Source of the DNA: Podarcis raffonei
Lineage: Eukaryota; Chordata; Lepidosauria; Squamata; Lacertidae
Assembly: GCF_027172205.1 (NCBI RefSeq)
Contig: NC_070616.1
Location: 16,358,001 to 16,422,000, forward strand
Direction of reading: 5' to 3'
DNA: 64,000 bases
Numbering within the stretch: the first letter of the stretch is position 1; the number at the start of each line of letters is the position of its first letter. Positions 35,701 to 45,021 of this stretch are shown in pieces. The notes under the pieces are model-generated. The model saw nothing but the letters and a program-made list of their open reading frames with translations, was not told where the DNA came from and made no database searches. The position numbers and the translations under genes are program-made.

Positions 35701-38700
35701 AGCCGTCGCCCACTTACCCTGCACTGTGGAGACCCCCAAGGCAGCCACCTTCCCTTCCAGTTCACCCTTGGGGTTGCTGTGCTGCCCAGCAGCTGCAGAC
35801 TCCATGACGGCCAGATCCTGCTCAGAGCTGTTCATCTGGTCCAGGACCGCCTGGACTATGGGAACCATCATGGCGGTGGTGGCCGTGTTGCTGATCCACA
35901 TGGAAAGGAAGGCTGTGACCCCCATGAAGCCCAACATCAGCCTGCAAGGAGGACAGAGGCAGGCGGGGAGGAGAGAGGGAAGCTGGCCAGGTGGTCGCTT
36001 GGGGTGTCCGAGGATCGGCCCCAGGTGACCAAGCAGAGGACCTTTAAATACCTTGACTCCCACCCACTCACCAAAAACAACACAGACATCTGAGGTTGGG
36101 TGGATAGGTTGGGAAAAATCATGCAGGTTTCACCCCAGAGCCAGGAAAGGGCAACCTGGCTGCGGCAGGGGTTTTGTGCTGGATAGGCCCCCCTGTAGAG
36201 CTCAGCTGAAGCTGCCCCCCACCCGCAAAGGTGGGTCTACAAATCTGGCAGCACACATGACAAGCCTATGCCATGCTTAGAAAGCCAATGCAATTTTTAC
36301 ATCCGTTTTTAGTCTATTGTTATTTTAACTTCTCAAAAGCCTGAAACTATTGCTGTTATTTTTTCCTTAATTTTAATTTAATTGCTTTGACTTTTATGCA
36401 AATCACTTTGATGTTTCTTTAAAAAAAAAAGCTATCAAGAGTTGTATAAATTTTGTGAAACGGATAAATAATAAATGGGAGGGTGTGCCTCTTGGGACAA
36501 TGTACTGGTCCGCATGCCCAAGCAGCAGCTGTGAAAGGAGGCCCTCTGAGCATGTGACAAGTGTTACATGTAAGCCTCCGGCTCTGACCCAGTATAACCC
36601 CCCCCCCAGACACACACACACACACACACACACACTGCATTAGAAGCTCAGCCATCTCCCCACCTGGTTTCCCTTGGGATGTTGGGGTGGTTAGACAGGA
36701 GTCACTTACAGGGCTGGTTTCACCCCGACAATCAGCAGCACCCTCAGGGCAATCCGTTTGTGCAGGTTCCAGTGTTCCACAGCGACGGCCACGATCAGTC
36801 CCCCCACAAAGAGCATGTTGGTGTCTTTCAGGTACTGCATGCACACCTGGGAAGTGAGCAGGGAAATGAAGGAGGCATAACTCTTGGTCACTTTTGGCCA
36901 CCGTTGTCACAGATGGTGCAGCTTCATGGTGGCTGGCTTGGCTGCCTTCCCCGATTCCCTGCCTCTCTGGGGAGGGCTCCCTCCCCCCTCTCCCAACACC
37001 CACCCTCAGTACTCTGGCATCAGGGCTTCTTTGAGGTCTGGAATGCCTATAGTCCTTGCAGTCACCTCTGGGCATGCACAGAGTACATTTCCCTTCCCAG
37101 GATGGCCCCTGCTTGCACGGTGGCTCAGCTTGTATTTTTCAGGGCCCAATCCAGTCCGCAGCCTCCCTCTTGGTTCTTCTGCCCCATTCAAGTGCTAACC
37201 TGGCTGTATATATAGGTCTAATTCTGCTCCTGCCCTTCCTCCCTGTTGTCCTCTGACTTCCTGAGCTCAGTTGTTGGATTTTGCTCAGTCTCAAAAAAGG
37301 TTCTGGGTTCCAGGCAGTAGAAGAGGAAGAATTAGAACTTTCCTTGCAGGGCGCCTCTCCTCTGCTGCCCTTGAGATTTACCTTTTTGGACTCCAGGATG
37401 CCAAACATCGGGAACAGGATGACAGGCAGGAGGGCTGTGACTGCCAAAGGGATCACCTCTGTGCACCAGTACACAGCCATGAGGATGATCACATAGCCAC
37501 ACCTGGCCTCCTGCAAGGAGGGAAAAGAGAGAGGGAGGGAGGGAGAGTTCCATCAGGCCCAGTGATCACAGACTCACAGAACTGTAGAATTGTATGGTTA
37601 GGAGAGACTCAAAGCATCCTCTGTTCCATCTTCCTCTAATGCAGGACACAAGCAGGAATGCCTCAGGGCCCAGGAACCCTCCTTGCCCGAATGGCTGGAC
37701 CAGAGGCTCAGCTTCCTCAGCTTCCACTGGGATGGGTTGAACTGGTGCACCCCACATTTTGGGAACTGGACATGCATTCCAGTTTTCCAGATTTGCCAGG
37801 AAGAGGCTTGACGGATGAAATCACTGGTCTTCGTAAACCTTTGTCTGTGTGTTCCCTTGGTTCGCTGCCAGCCCTGCTCTCCAAATAACTGCCTGCCCAG
37901 AGCTATTGTGGTACTGAACACATTGTGGGATTCTTTTTTTCAAAAGGCCCAAGACACTGAGACCTGAGGTTTGTAGGAACATTGATCCAGCTAGCTCAGC
38001 ATTGCCCACACTGACTGGCAGCAGCTGCTCTCCAGAGGTTCTGGCAAGGAGTTTCTCTCCATCCCACCTGAAGATGCCATCTGATTTTATCCAGATGCCT
38101 GGATCGAGGACGGCTGACCTCCCCACTCCTCCTTACTCTCACTCGACCCGGACTCAGACCTCTGCTTATCTGCTGATTGCCTAGCAGTGCTCTGACTGCC
38201 TTCCAACTCTTCCTCTCCATGAGAGCTAATAGAGTCTTCTTTAGCAAGGGGGTGGGGTCAAACTGCCCTTTCTCAATTCTGACAGTCAGTTCTCATCTCA
38301 TCTACAGAGCCAGTCCCTCATTCACTTAATTCACTCTCTGAGTCTAACTCATCCCCTGTGCTCTGGGAGCCCACGTTGCTGACATCCAGGGGAGAAGATC
38401 CTGTGCCACACACAACATTCTGCCTTCTGACATTTGGTTGCTGTTCCCTGCTCCCTGCTTCCTAGAATCTGCCTCCTGAGGCCACTGCCTCACTCTGCCC
38501 AATGGCAGCGCCGGCTCTGGCCTGATTCAGAAATCAGTGCAAAAGACAGCAGGCTCCTTGCAGATTCAGGAGGTGTGGGAGAACCTGCCATTTCAGCTCA
38601 TTTTCCACTTCTTCAGTTCTCCAGAATGCCACATCAGTTTGCAAATTTCATTTTTTTAAAGTCCTACTTAAAATTTGTCAGCATTAAGTGTTATTATATC

Positions 38701-39385
38701 AAAATATACACATACATCTTTGCACACATTCTTTGGCTGGAGAACTGCTACATTGCAAAATTCAGAGGTGCACATTTTGAAAGAGGGTTCTGTGTTTCAG
38801 TTTGCGAACTGTTTCAGAAAACTGGAATGAGGTGAGGCTGCCTTTAGGTGCACACTGAATTCAATTTGCACAGGCAGAAAAGGAGTTGAGTGGATTGGCT
38901 GGTGGGAAGGAGGGGGAAAGAGACCCACACTCATTCAGTGACTCCAAGAGCAAGGATAGGGGTGTCACTAGAACCAAAAAGTCCCCCGCATAAAAATTTA
39001 CAACTACCACAATGCAGGAGAGTTAATCACTCCTCTGACAGTCCGTAATTGGAATGAATCTCCACCAAACCACAATTACGGCAACCACAAGCCAGACTCT
39101 CTGGATTAATGTTGCGTAAACAGGCCAGATCAAACTGCTAATGAGAGGCTGAAATGGCCTAGAATTTGTCAAGTCCATTTTCCTGTGGGAAGACATTTAA
39201 TGTCTTGTCAACAGGGGATCTTTGGGGCAAACACCTCATTGCCTCTCCATTTGATTGTGCCCAAAATGACTGTTTGCCAGAACACAGGGCAACCAACAGA
39301 CCTGCTCACCCACAAGACGCCTCTTAAAAAAGAAAAGAAGAAGCGGTGGGTGGGTGGGTGTCAAATTTCACATTGGTCCGATAAC

Positions 39386-39431
<46 letters not shown>

Positions 39432-40497
39432 TTATTTATACCCCGCCCATCTGGCTGGGTTTCCCCAGGCACTCTGGGTGGCTTCCAACAAAACACTAAA
39501 ATAACAATAACCTATTAAACATTAAAAGTATCCCTAAACAGGGCTGCCTTCAGATGTCTTCTAAACGTTTGGTAGTTGTTGTCCTCTTTGATATCTGGTG
39601 GGAGGGCGTTCCACAGGATGGATGCCACTACCGAGAAGGCCCTCTGCCTGGTTCCCTGTAACTTGGCTTCAGCCACCCTCCACATTTAGACTGATTTTAT
39701 ATTGCCGTTAACAGACATGGCTTCCCTCAAAGAATCCTGGGAACTGTAGTTTGCTAAGAGTGAAGGGAATTCTTAGATGATGCCCATGCACCTCCCAGAA
39801 GCACATCAAAAGTGCCTGGCTGCAGAATGAGGCCAGGGGGGCCCATCTTGTTCAGCCTCCTGTTCTCACAGTGACCCAGCCAGGTGCCCCAATGGGAAGC
39901 CCTCAAGCAGAATTCGAACACAAGAGCACTCTCCCCTCCTGTAGTTTCCAGAAGCCGGTATTCAGAAGCATCGCTGCCTCCAACTGTGGAGGCACAGCAT
40001 GGCCATCATGGCTAGTAGCCATCAATAGCCCTCTCCTCCATAATTTTTTCTAATCCTCTTTAGGGCCATCCAGGCTGGTAGCCATCACTGCCTCCTGTGG
40101 GCAGGAGTTCCATAATTTAACTCTGCACTGCATGAAGAAGGGCTTCCTTTTATCTGAAAGTTGGGAGGGAGAGTGTCAAGGGGTCCAGAACGACTGCAAA
40201 TGTCCCGCCATGGAGTGAAGCGAGCATGACAAGACAGCAATATTTTAGCACACCTTTAAAGAAACAGAAAAGCCAGACATGTGCAGTACAGATAGGAAGA
40301 CCAAGGAAGCTTGTATGTTCTAAGCACCTCTCTGGCTCAGTCTGGACATATATATTTTTAAAACACACAGTGAAAATGCTTTTTTAAAAAACATTTTAAA
40401 AATAGATATTGAATTTGCCATTAGCTCACCATCGCATCTAGTGTCACATTTGTATAATGCATGTAAAATGTTATATTTGCAGCTGTATAGCTGAGTC

Positions 40498-40535
<38 letters not shown>

Positions 40536-42732
40536 TAACCCACACTGCCAGAGCATCCCTGAAGCCTCTAAGCAAGGAGAGCCCATTACCTTCCCAAGCA
40601 GTCTTGGAGTAGGTGTTGAGCAGCTTAGACAGTCAGGAGGTCCTTCCTAATGTTTCTGGCCACTTTAACCCTTTGGTGCCTGGGTCCTGCCCTCTCCTGC
40701 CTCCCAGGCCTGCCATCACGACCTAATATGGGCAAAGGGGAAATGTCCAAATGTCCAGGGTGCCCTCCCACGCACTCGCTCTGCCTGAAGAAGCGCCTGG
40801 TGCCCTCGGCATCCTGGGTCAGCTTGCATCCTTCCACCCAGCACCAGCCAATGCCCTCCTGACCCGCTTGGAGTAAATCATTTCTTTAAAGTTCAAGAAT
40901 ACAACCAGGCTTAGAAATTAACTGCAGCTGCAGTCTAGAAGAAACGAAAGGAGGGACACCTTCTCGGCTTGCGCAGATAAATAGAATATTGGAATCGTGA
41001 AAGCACTGGGGGAACTGCTGGCGACACAGTACGAAAGCTGCATCTGTCAATGGGATGGACGAGATTTAGGAGAGTTGCCTGTGCAGACATTGTTGGTCGG
41101 TTCAGGCTGCCCAACGCCCCACAGGACCCAAGGAGCGTTGTGGGGAAGGCAGGCAGAATCTGCTCCCCTCTGGGCACACAGCTTGCCGCCCTCCTGGGCA
41201 GCTCTTGAAGCGCGTGCCGGATGCATCTGTGTAACTCTTTCCTTAGAATTGGAGAGTTGGAAGGGATCCCAAGGGTCATCTGGCCCACCCTCTGCAATGC
41301 AGGAATCTCAACTAAAGAATCCCTGACAGATGGCCATCTGAGCTCTGCTGAAAAACCACCAATGCGGGCGGAGCTGGGGCTCAGCGTGGGCGGCCCCCTC
41401 TCAAGGTGCCGATCTGGAGCTGGGACTGGCGCTCCTCCTTCCAGTTGACAGGGCTCCGTTCAGGGCTGGTGCTGAGATTTCCCCTTTCAAAACCACACCG
41501 AAAATATTTTTCTTTCTCCACAACCCCATCCCCGCTTGCTACTGAGCATTAGAGTAAGGTTACCAGATTTTTTTCTTCAATGAATCCAGGGACACTTTTA
41601 AACTTCAGTAGAAATGACAGGATTTTGTCTGGGGACTGATTTGTAAATCCGGGGACTGTCCCCAGGAAACGGGGACATCTGGTAACCTTACATTAGAGCC
41701 AGAAACAGATTTGAATCGGGTCTGCGCTCGGATAGGAACATGTCCCCAGAAATGAACCGAATGTCTCTCTGCTTATATGCAGAGTGCTTGTCCCTCAGCA
41801 CAGAAATTGCTTAGGGCTACCATGGGGTCATGAGGAGTCGGACACGACTAAACGACTAAACAACAAACGTCCTGTTTGCCAAGTGCCTCCGGGAAGCCCA
41901 CAAACCGAGCCCCCCAAAAAACTCTGGTGTGCCTAGCATTTACAGGTATACGCTGCCTAGACATGGAGGTTCCATTGGGTTTGTCTGAATCCTTTTTGCT
42001 CCTATAGGTGGCGGTGATGGTGACTGCCAGCTCCCTCTTCAGGCACCCAGTCCCCCTCCCCTCCCTCTCTCGCATGTTCTTGCGGCGGGGGCTTCTCTTG
42101 AGGAGGTTTCCCCCTCCCTCCCGAGTCTTCAATACCCTCAAAGAGGCGGAGGGGTTGGACACGCTGGGAGGGAGAGGCTCAGGTCTTCCCTCCGCTGTCG
42201 GAGGTAGGATGCTAAGGGAGCCCTAGTGGGGAAGGGGCGCTGCTGGTAGTCGGCAGAAGAGGCCCCCTGAGGGACCCCCAGGACGCCCCCGAGGAAAGAG
42301 ACGGGAAGGGCGATTGCAAAAAGGACACCCCCGCGGCCTCTGGAGAGGCTCCGTTTGGACCTGGCACGGCTTGGCTTCTCCCGCCGAGGCGACGCTTATG
42401 CCTGGCCACGGCAGTAGCAGCAGAGAAGCGCCAGCCCGGGCCGGAGGCAGCGCCAGGCCAAAAGCTGGTCCTGGGCGGTAGACTGCTCCTGCCCAGGGAG
42501 GCTCGACGTGCCACCCCAAGAGGAACTGGCGGAAGGGGGGCGCCCCTTCGCTTGGCCAGGAGAGGGACCTCGCTCTGCCCACTAGGCAGGCTGGCTGGCT
42601 GGCTGGTCGGCCGGACTGACTGACCTGGGTGGGCACGAGAAGCGGCAGCGGCAGGAGAGCGAGCGGGGCGCCGGCCAGCGTGACCAGGGTCTTGCAGCGG
42701 AGCAGAGAGCGGAGCAGCGGCGGCGACGGCAT
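22966..42732 (-). CDS. SLC13A5: SLC13A5, sodium-coupled citrate transporter (NaCT)
   Basis: SLC13A5 is the plasma-membrane Na+/citrate cotransporter (DASS family). Twelve exons on the minus strand: 42732-42625, 37510-37382, 36846-36710, 35941-35718, 32666-32498, 31386-31264, 30234-30022, 29223-29102, 28675-28557, 25661-25500, 24856-24719 and 23091-22966. All are GT/AG and every phase joins, giving 1770 nt (589 aa; human 568). Key parts: [20 protein letters not shown]; the first Na+/substrate motif SNT (about 142-144) in [32 protein letters not shown]; the second motif SNV (487-489) in [16 protein letters not shown]; the family signature [17 protein letters not shown] (521-537); and a C-terminal NAT sequon (585) where human has one. 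The start is the ATG of [11 protein letters not shown]. Exon 5's acceptor lies in a LINE tail (see findings); an in-frame alternative would drop 8 residues. Confidence 0.98.
23345..23745 (-). mobile_element. CR1-clade LINE fragments (type B), two in tandem with an inverted junction
   Basis: Type B sequence in reverse occurs at 23345-23460 and 23595-23745. Between them GTGGCCATCGCTGC (from 23513) and GCAGCGATGGCCAC are exact inverted repeats, made by pieces in opposite orientation. They lie in SLC13A5 intron 11. Confidence 0.65.
23772..23908. mobile_element. Fold-back MITE, probably hAT-like
   Basis: The ends GTCCCAAACTTGGGTC and GGCCAAGTTTGGGAAAC are inverted. Inside, GTTGGACTACAA and TTGTAGTCCCA pair. 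No clear target duplication is seen. Confidence 0.65.
24085..24225. mobile_element. Fold-back MITE, degraded relative
   Basis: TCCCCAACCCAGATGTTTTG and GGCTACAGTTCCCATCA pair with TGATGGGAGTTGTAGTCC and AAAACAT. It is the same general design as 23772. Confidence 0.55.
24407..24437. repeat. (CA)n microsatellite
   Basis: CA array with one CG interruption, in SLC13A5 intron 11. Confidence 0.9.
24484..24545 (+). mobile_element. CR1 LINE 3' tail (type A)
   Basis: GGGGGTTGGACTAGATCCC to CTCTACAATTCCATGATTTC. Confidence 0.8.
24872..25215 (-). mobile_element. CR1 LINE 3' fragment (type A) abutting SLC13A5 exon 11
   Basis: CR1 3' UTR in reverse (AGAATCACAGGGCTGG, TCTCCTTTCTGGTCATTTGA). It is sense to SLC13A5, with its 3' tail about 15 bp from the exon 11 acceptor. 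Confidence 0.8.
25698..26299 (-). mobile_element. Solo LTR (fossil), about 600 bp
   Basis: It begins TGTCATGG and ends GGACA on the minus strand, with ATAT on both sides as target duplication. No internal region is seen, so it is a solo LTR. Its family (Gypsy- or ERV-like) is unresolved; part of its sequence recurs at 57090-57430. It lies in SLC13A5 intron 9, in the gene's sense, ending about 36 bp before exon 10. Any reading frame inside it is not a host gene. Confidence 0.7.
26425..26770 (-). mobile_element. Two CR1-clade LINE 3' fragments (type B)
   Basis: Copies at 26425-26580 and 26605-26770 each show GGCCAGTGGCCCATCTAGCC-like and CAACTGGGATTCAAAAGCA-like type B sequence in reverse. They lie in SLC13A5 intron 9. 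Confidence 0.7.
26780..28020. other. SLC13A5 intron 9, no feature recognised
   Basis: About 1.2 kb without a repeat or conserved exon I can name. It includes a GC-rich part around 27250-27950. Confidence 0.4.
28022..28190 (+). mobile_element. tRNA-derived SINE
   Basis: Head AGCTGTAGCGGTTAGAGCG and GGGTTCAAATCCCC, body CTAGCCTACCTCACAGGGCT. Confidence 0.75.
28885..29008 (+). mobile_element. CR1 LINE 3' fragment (type A)
   Basis: AAGTTGAATGGCCACCTGCC, then GGGGGTTGTACTGGATGACC and CCTACAATGCTATGAAAT. It lies in SLC13A5 intron 8. Confidence 0.8.
29345..29372. repeat. (CA)n microsatellite, imperfect
   Basis: CAGCACACACACACACCCC-type run in SLC13A5 intron 7. Confidence 0.7.
29440..29745 (+). 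mobile_element. CR1-clade LINE 3' fragment (type B)
   Basis: GGAGCAACTCCCTTATGAAG and TAGTTTAGAGATAAAGCGAG, ending GGCCTAATCCAACAGGGCTC. It includes LINE C-terminal coding sequence and lies in SLC13A5 intron 7. Confidence 0.75.
30605..30805 (-). mobile_element. tRNA-derived SINE
   Basis: In reverse: CCAGTAGTGGTGTAGAGGTT head, GGGGGATTTGAACCCTAGTC B-box region, and AGGTAGGTTAAACTGAGAG body. It lies in SLC13A5 intron 6. Confidence 0.75.
30945..31095 (+). mobile_element. CR1-clade LINE 3' tail (type B)
   Basis: CATTGGGGCATCTGGTTGGC to CTGATCCGGCAGGGCTCTTC. Confidence 0.75.
31421..32050 (-). mobile_element. CR1 LINE 3' fragment (type A), split by a tRNA-Lys SINE
   Basis: CR1 in reverse from AGAATCACAGAATAGTAGAA runs to CAGCAGAAAACAAGCCTGCT. 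It continues after the SINE with CCTTCAGATATCTGAAGACG and CAGTCTCCTCTTCTCCAGG. The tail end lies about 35 bp from the SLC13A5 exon 6 acceptor, in gene sense. Confidence 0.85.
31714..31858 (+). mobile_element. tRNA-Lys-headed SINE with CR1-type tail
   Basis: GTGGCTCTGAATGGTAGAAC and TCATTGGTTCGAGCCCCACG match the tRNA-Lys head (GGTTCGAGCCCCACGTTGGG in the parent). Then GCATTGCAGCGGGTTGGACT and a CR1 tail follow. It is inserted in a CR1 copy of the opposite orientation. Confidence 0.75.
32668..32850 (-). mobile_element. L2-like LINE 3' end whose (ATT)n tail meets SLC13A5 exon 5
   Basis: About 19 AAT units (32668-32726) adjoin TTTATACCCTGCCCTCACC and CGGGCTCAGGGCGGCTAAC. The LINE is sense to SLC13A5. 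Its tail runs directly into exon 5, supplying the acceptor TTATTAG. Confidence 0.8.
32985..33185 (-). mobile_element. CR1-clade LINE 3' fragment (type B)
   Basis: Starts with the 8-bp tail (CATAAGAACATGTTCTTATG), then CCCATCTAGTCCAGCAACC and GTGGCTTTCAGCAATTGGC. Confidence 0.8.
33525..33700 (+). mobile_element. tRNA-derived SINE
   Basis: TGTTGGACTAGGAGGACCTG, GAGTTCGAATCCTTACTC and GCCTAATCTACCCCAGAGGG. Confidence 0.65.
33705..33935 (-). mobile_element. L2-like LINE 3' fragment
   Basis: TTTATTTATTTCATAAAACG and CCTCAAAGCAGTTTACAAAA, as at 5850. Confidence 0.6.
33940..34685. other. SLC13A5 intron 4, no feature recognised
   Basis: No conserved exon or nameable repeat was seen here. Confidence 0.4.
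34690..34975 (+). mobile_element. CR1-clade LINE 3' fragment (type B)
   Basis: GGGAGAGGGCTATCAATGGC, ACAGTTGGAGGCAGCAATGC and GAGAACAGGATGCTGGACAA. Confidence 0.8.
35123..35631 (+). mobile_element. Solo LTR (fossil), 509 bp
   Basis: Begins TGTCAGGGG and ends CCTTGACA, a 5-bp inverted end (TGTCA/TGACA). ATGAG on both sides (35118-35122, 35632-35636) is an exact 5-bp target duplication. An AATAAA lies near 35545. No internal region is present, so it is a solo LTR. The exact duplication suggests moderate age. Family Gypsy- or ERV-like, unresolved. It is antisense in SLC13A5 intron 4, about 86 bp from the exon 4 donor. Confidence 0.85.
36105..36605. other. SLC13A5 intron 3, no feature recognised
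   Basis: AT-rich unique-looking sequence, bounded on the right by a CA microsatellite. Confidence 0.4.
36610..36635. repeat. (CA)n microsatellite
   Basis: Uninterrupted CA array in SLC13A5 intron 3. Confidence 0.9.
37568..37660 (-). mobile_element. CR1 LINE 3' fragment (type A)
   Basis: CTCACAGAACTGTAGAATTG and CTAATGCAGGACAC. It is sense to SLC13A5, with its tail about 58 bp from the exon 2 acceptor. Confidence 0.75.
37670..39380. other. SLC13A5 intron 1, mostly unrecognised
   Basis: No exon seen. 38100-38450 has serine/glutamate-type codon repeats in reverse that resemble LTR-region sequence elsewhere in the window, but I cannot assign it. Confidence 0.35.
39383..39690 (-). mobile_element. 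L2-like LINE 3' end with (ATT)n tail
   Basis: (AAT)n, then TTTATACCCCGCCCATCTGG and GCAGATGTCT-type sequence, to GGGCGTTCCACAGGATGG, the LINE C terminus in reverse. Confidence 0.85.
39820..40150 (-). mobile_element. CR1-clade LINE 3' fragment (type B)
   Basis: CCTCCTGTTCTCACAGTGAC, CGCTGCCTCCAACTGTGGAG and GCCATCACTGCCTCCTG in reverse. Confidence 0.8.
40160..41240. other. SLC13A5 intron 1, no feature recognised apart from a TG array
   Basis: Unique-looking sequence around the microsatellite at 40501. Confidence 0.4.
40501..40534. repeat. (TG)n microsatellite
   Basis: Uninterrupted TG array. Confidence 0.9.
41247..41372 (-). mobile_element. CR1 LINE 3' fragment (type A)
   Basis: AGAATTGGAGAGTTGGAAGG, CTCTGCAATGCAGGAATCTC and TGACAGATGGCCATCTGA. 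Confidence 0.8.
41555..41690. mobile_element. hAT-type MITE, 136 bp, exact 8-bp target duplication
   Basis: Exact inverted ends TAAGGTTACCAGAT and ATCTGGTAACCTTA, flanked by CATTAGAG at 41547-41554 and 41691-41698. Internal CCAGGGACA/GGGGAC motifs. Recent enough to keep a perfect duplication. Confidence 0.9.
41815..41873 (+). mobile_element. BovB-type 3' end
   Basis: TACCATGGGGTCATGAGGAG, TCGGACACGACTAAACGACT and AAACAACAAA: the 3' terminus of BovB or of a SINE using BovB machinery. Confidence 0.75.
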
Positions 42733-42960
42733 CCCGAGACGCAGAGGCAGAGACAGCGCCGCGCTCGCCTTGCCGGCCGGCCTTTTAAACAACAGCGCCC
42801 GCCTGGGACCGAGCCAGCCCCCGCCCCACTCACTCCTCACCCCCCCTTCCCACTCCGGGAACCGGTCTCCTCCTCCGCTGTCGCCTTCGTCGCCTCTCCT
42901 GGCCGCAGGACGCCTCTGAGCGCGTGCAGAGTGCCCTGGCCTGGCCGCGCAGGAGTCGCC
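42150..42960. promoter_or_regulatory. SLC13A5: CpG-rich promoter and first exon of SLC13A5
   Basis: Dense CpG and GC-rich sequence surrounds the SLC13A5 start at 42732, consistent with a CpG-island promoter. No TATA box was identified. Confidence 0.6.
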
Positions 42961-43320
42961 TGGACCTCTTGTTCCCCTTCCTCGCCAGATCCAGGGAAAC
43001 AGTTGGAACTGGAAAGTTACATCCAGAGTAAAATTTCCATCGGGCGAGGAAAGTCAAGCGAGGCGGGGGCGGGACACCCCCTGGTGTTTGGGGGCAGCCG
43101 CAGGACAGAGAGGCAGATGGCTTGGGGGTCACCTCCGCTTCAGGTTGCACAACCAGTGGCGCGCTCTTGCGCAAAGAAATCGCTTCCTCGAAGGCCGGGA
43201 TTTTTGCGCTAAAAGTGACGGGAAGCTACGGAGGGCGGGGTGTCACTCTGCCTTTGCTGCGACCTCATCGAAGTTCCCTGGAAAGATACCGGCTCCTCGT
43301 CTGGAGGTAGAGCAGCGGTT

Positions 43321-43490
43321 CCAACCTGAATAAAATATGGGGGGCAGGTAAGCCTTGCCCCGCACATGACGTACTGCACGCACACCATTTGAATGGCAAT
43401 GCCCATCAACTTTTTTTTGAGGAGGCGCCCCCTCAAATATTTTATTGGGGGGCGAAGGGACCTCAGCCCCTAGGAGTTGGCTCCAATGTT
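43321..43490 (+). repeat. Unclassified repeat, copy 2 (also 21921-22100)
   Basis: Same ordered motifs as 21921 (CTGAATAAAATATGG to CAGCCCCTAGGAGTTGG), same orientation. The two copies flank SLC13A5. Confidence 0.75.
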
Positions 43491-44135
43491 GCAGAGCCAG
43501 GGCGTTGGAGTAGACTTCAGGTCCCTTCCAGGCAGCTCTACCCCTTGCCCGCCCACTCCCTTCCTTGGTGTCACTCTCAAGGGCCCCTCCGGACCATAAT
43601 GCCCCTGTGCCATTGAGCGGTTTTCCCACAAAGTCCTGGCTGCAAATCTCATTTTACCTGAAAGGTGGCTGTAGGTACAAGTCGCTGTCCGCCTTCGCAA
43701 TAGGAGCGTGATGATCCTTACCTACCTTACAGGAAGATCTCTGAGAGAACGGATATGAAGAGCTCTGAGCTCTTGAAATGGGCTTTTTCAATCTGTCTTT
43801 TTTGCCAGGCTTACCCAGACCTATTAAATGGGACCCTGCTGCCCCTGGACTCCTGTTTTTAAGAGTTTTTACAAGAAAGTTTTTTGTAGGGTTTTTTATT
43901 TTTAAAAATCTTGAGCAGTTAGGAAATACTTTTAAATCATGAAATCTATGCAGAGACACATTCTCTGTGACTTTGGGAGTCTGCAAAGACAGAGCTCCTA
44001 TCGATGGGACAGGAGGGGAGCCTTGTGTGCAAGGCAGGCTGATTCAACATTTCAGTCTGAATTGCTCAACCACTTTTTTCATGTACATGTTCCCTTTAAA
44101 ACCACGAGGACTAGAATCTTACTTTATTTTCAGAG

Positions 44136-44322
44136 GAAGGGCTGTAGCTCAGTGGCAGAACAGCTGCTTGGCTTGCAGAAGTCCACAGGTTCAATATCCA
44201 ATGGCATTTCCAGGCAGGGAACCCTGGACAGCTGCTGCTGCCAGTCAGTGTTGACAGCACTAAGTTAGATGAAGCAATGGTCCAACTCAGTAGAAAGCAG
44301 TTCCCTGTGTTACTATGGGATG
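44136..44322 (+). mobile_element. tRNA-Ala-headed SINE
   Basis: GGGCTGTAGCTCAGTGGCAG head, GCCAGTCAGTGTTGACAGCA body, CAGTTCCCTGTGTTACTATG tail. Confidence 0.85.
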
Positions 44323-44357
44323 CTTTTTTTTTTCCTTTTTTTTTGTAATTGTAAGCT

Positions 44358-44947
44358 TGGGCTCCATGATCACTCACTGCAGATGGTGACAGCAGTCACA
44401 AAATTAAAAGACGCCCGCTTCTTGGGAGAAAAGCAATGACAAACCTAGACAGCATCCTAAAAAGCAGAGACATCACCTTGTCAACAAAGGTCCATATAGT
44501 AAAAGCTATGGTTTTCCCAGTAGCGATGTATGGAAGTGAGAGCTGGACCATAAAGAAGGCTGATCGCCAAAGAATTGATGCTTTTGAATTATGGTGCTGG
44601 AGGAGACTCTTGAGAGTCCCATGGACTGCAAGAAGATCAAACCTATCCATTCTGAAGGAAATCAGCCCTGAGTGCTCACTGGAAGGACAGATCGTGAAGC
44701 TGAGGCTCCAATACTTTGGCCACCTCACGAGAAGAGAAGACTCCCTGGAAAAGACCTTGATGTTGGGAAAGATGAAGGGCACAAGGAGAAGGGGACGACA
44801 GAGGACGAGATGGTTGGACAGTGTTCTCAAGGCTATCAGCATGAGTTTGACCAAACTGCGGGAGGCAGTGAAAGACAGGAGTGCCTAGTGACCTCTGGTC
44901 CATGGGGTCACGAAGAGTCGGATACGACTAAACGACTAAACAACAAC
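44358..44947 (+). mobile_element. BovB LINE (RTE clade), 5'-truncated 3' end
   Basis: A 150-aa frame (44436-44888) reads VHIVKAMVFPVAMYGSESWT, IDAFELWCWRRLLRVPWTAR and LQYFGHLTRREDSLEKTLML, the conserved C-terminal part of the BovB ORF2 protein. It ends with GAGTCGGATACGACTAAACG and AAACAACAACAA, the BovB 3' terminus. Reverse transcriptase and endonuclease domains are missing, so it cannot be active. The long open frame suggests a fairly young insertion. BovB is the classic LINE shared between squamates and ruminants by horizontal transfer. Confidence 0.93.
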
Positions 44948-45020
44948 AAAACTTTTAGAAGACATCTGAAGGCAGCCTTGTGTCGGGAGATCTTTAATGC
45001 TTGGTGTTCTTAATGCCAGG
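44948..45020 (+). mobile_element. L2-like LINE fragment, next to BovB
   Basis: ACTTTTAGAAGACATCTGAA and GGCAGCC follow the BovB tail at once. The BovB copy probably landed in or next to this LINE. Confidence 0.6.
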
Positions 45021-45021
45021 C

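Noticed and set aside
44436-44888. 150-residue open frame as a possible host gene
   Set aside because: It is the C terminus of BovB with the element's 3' end right after it.
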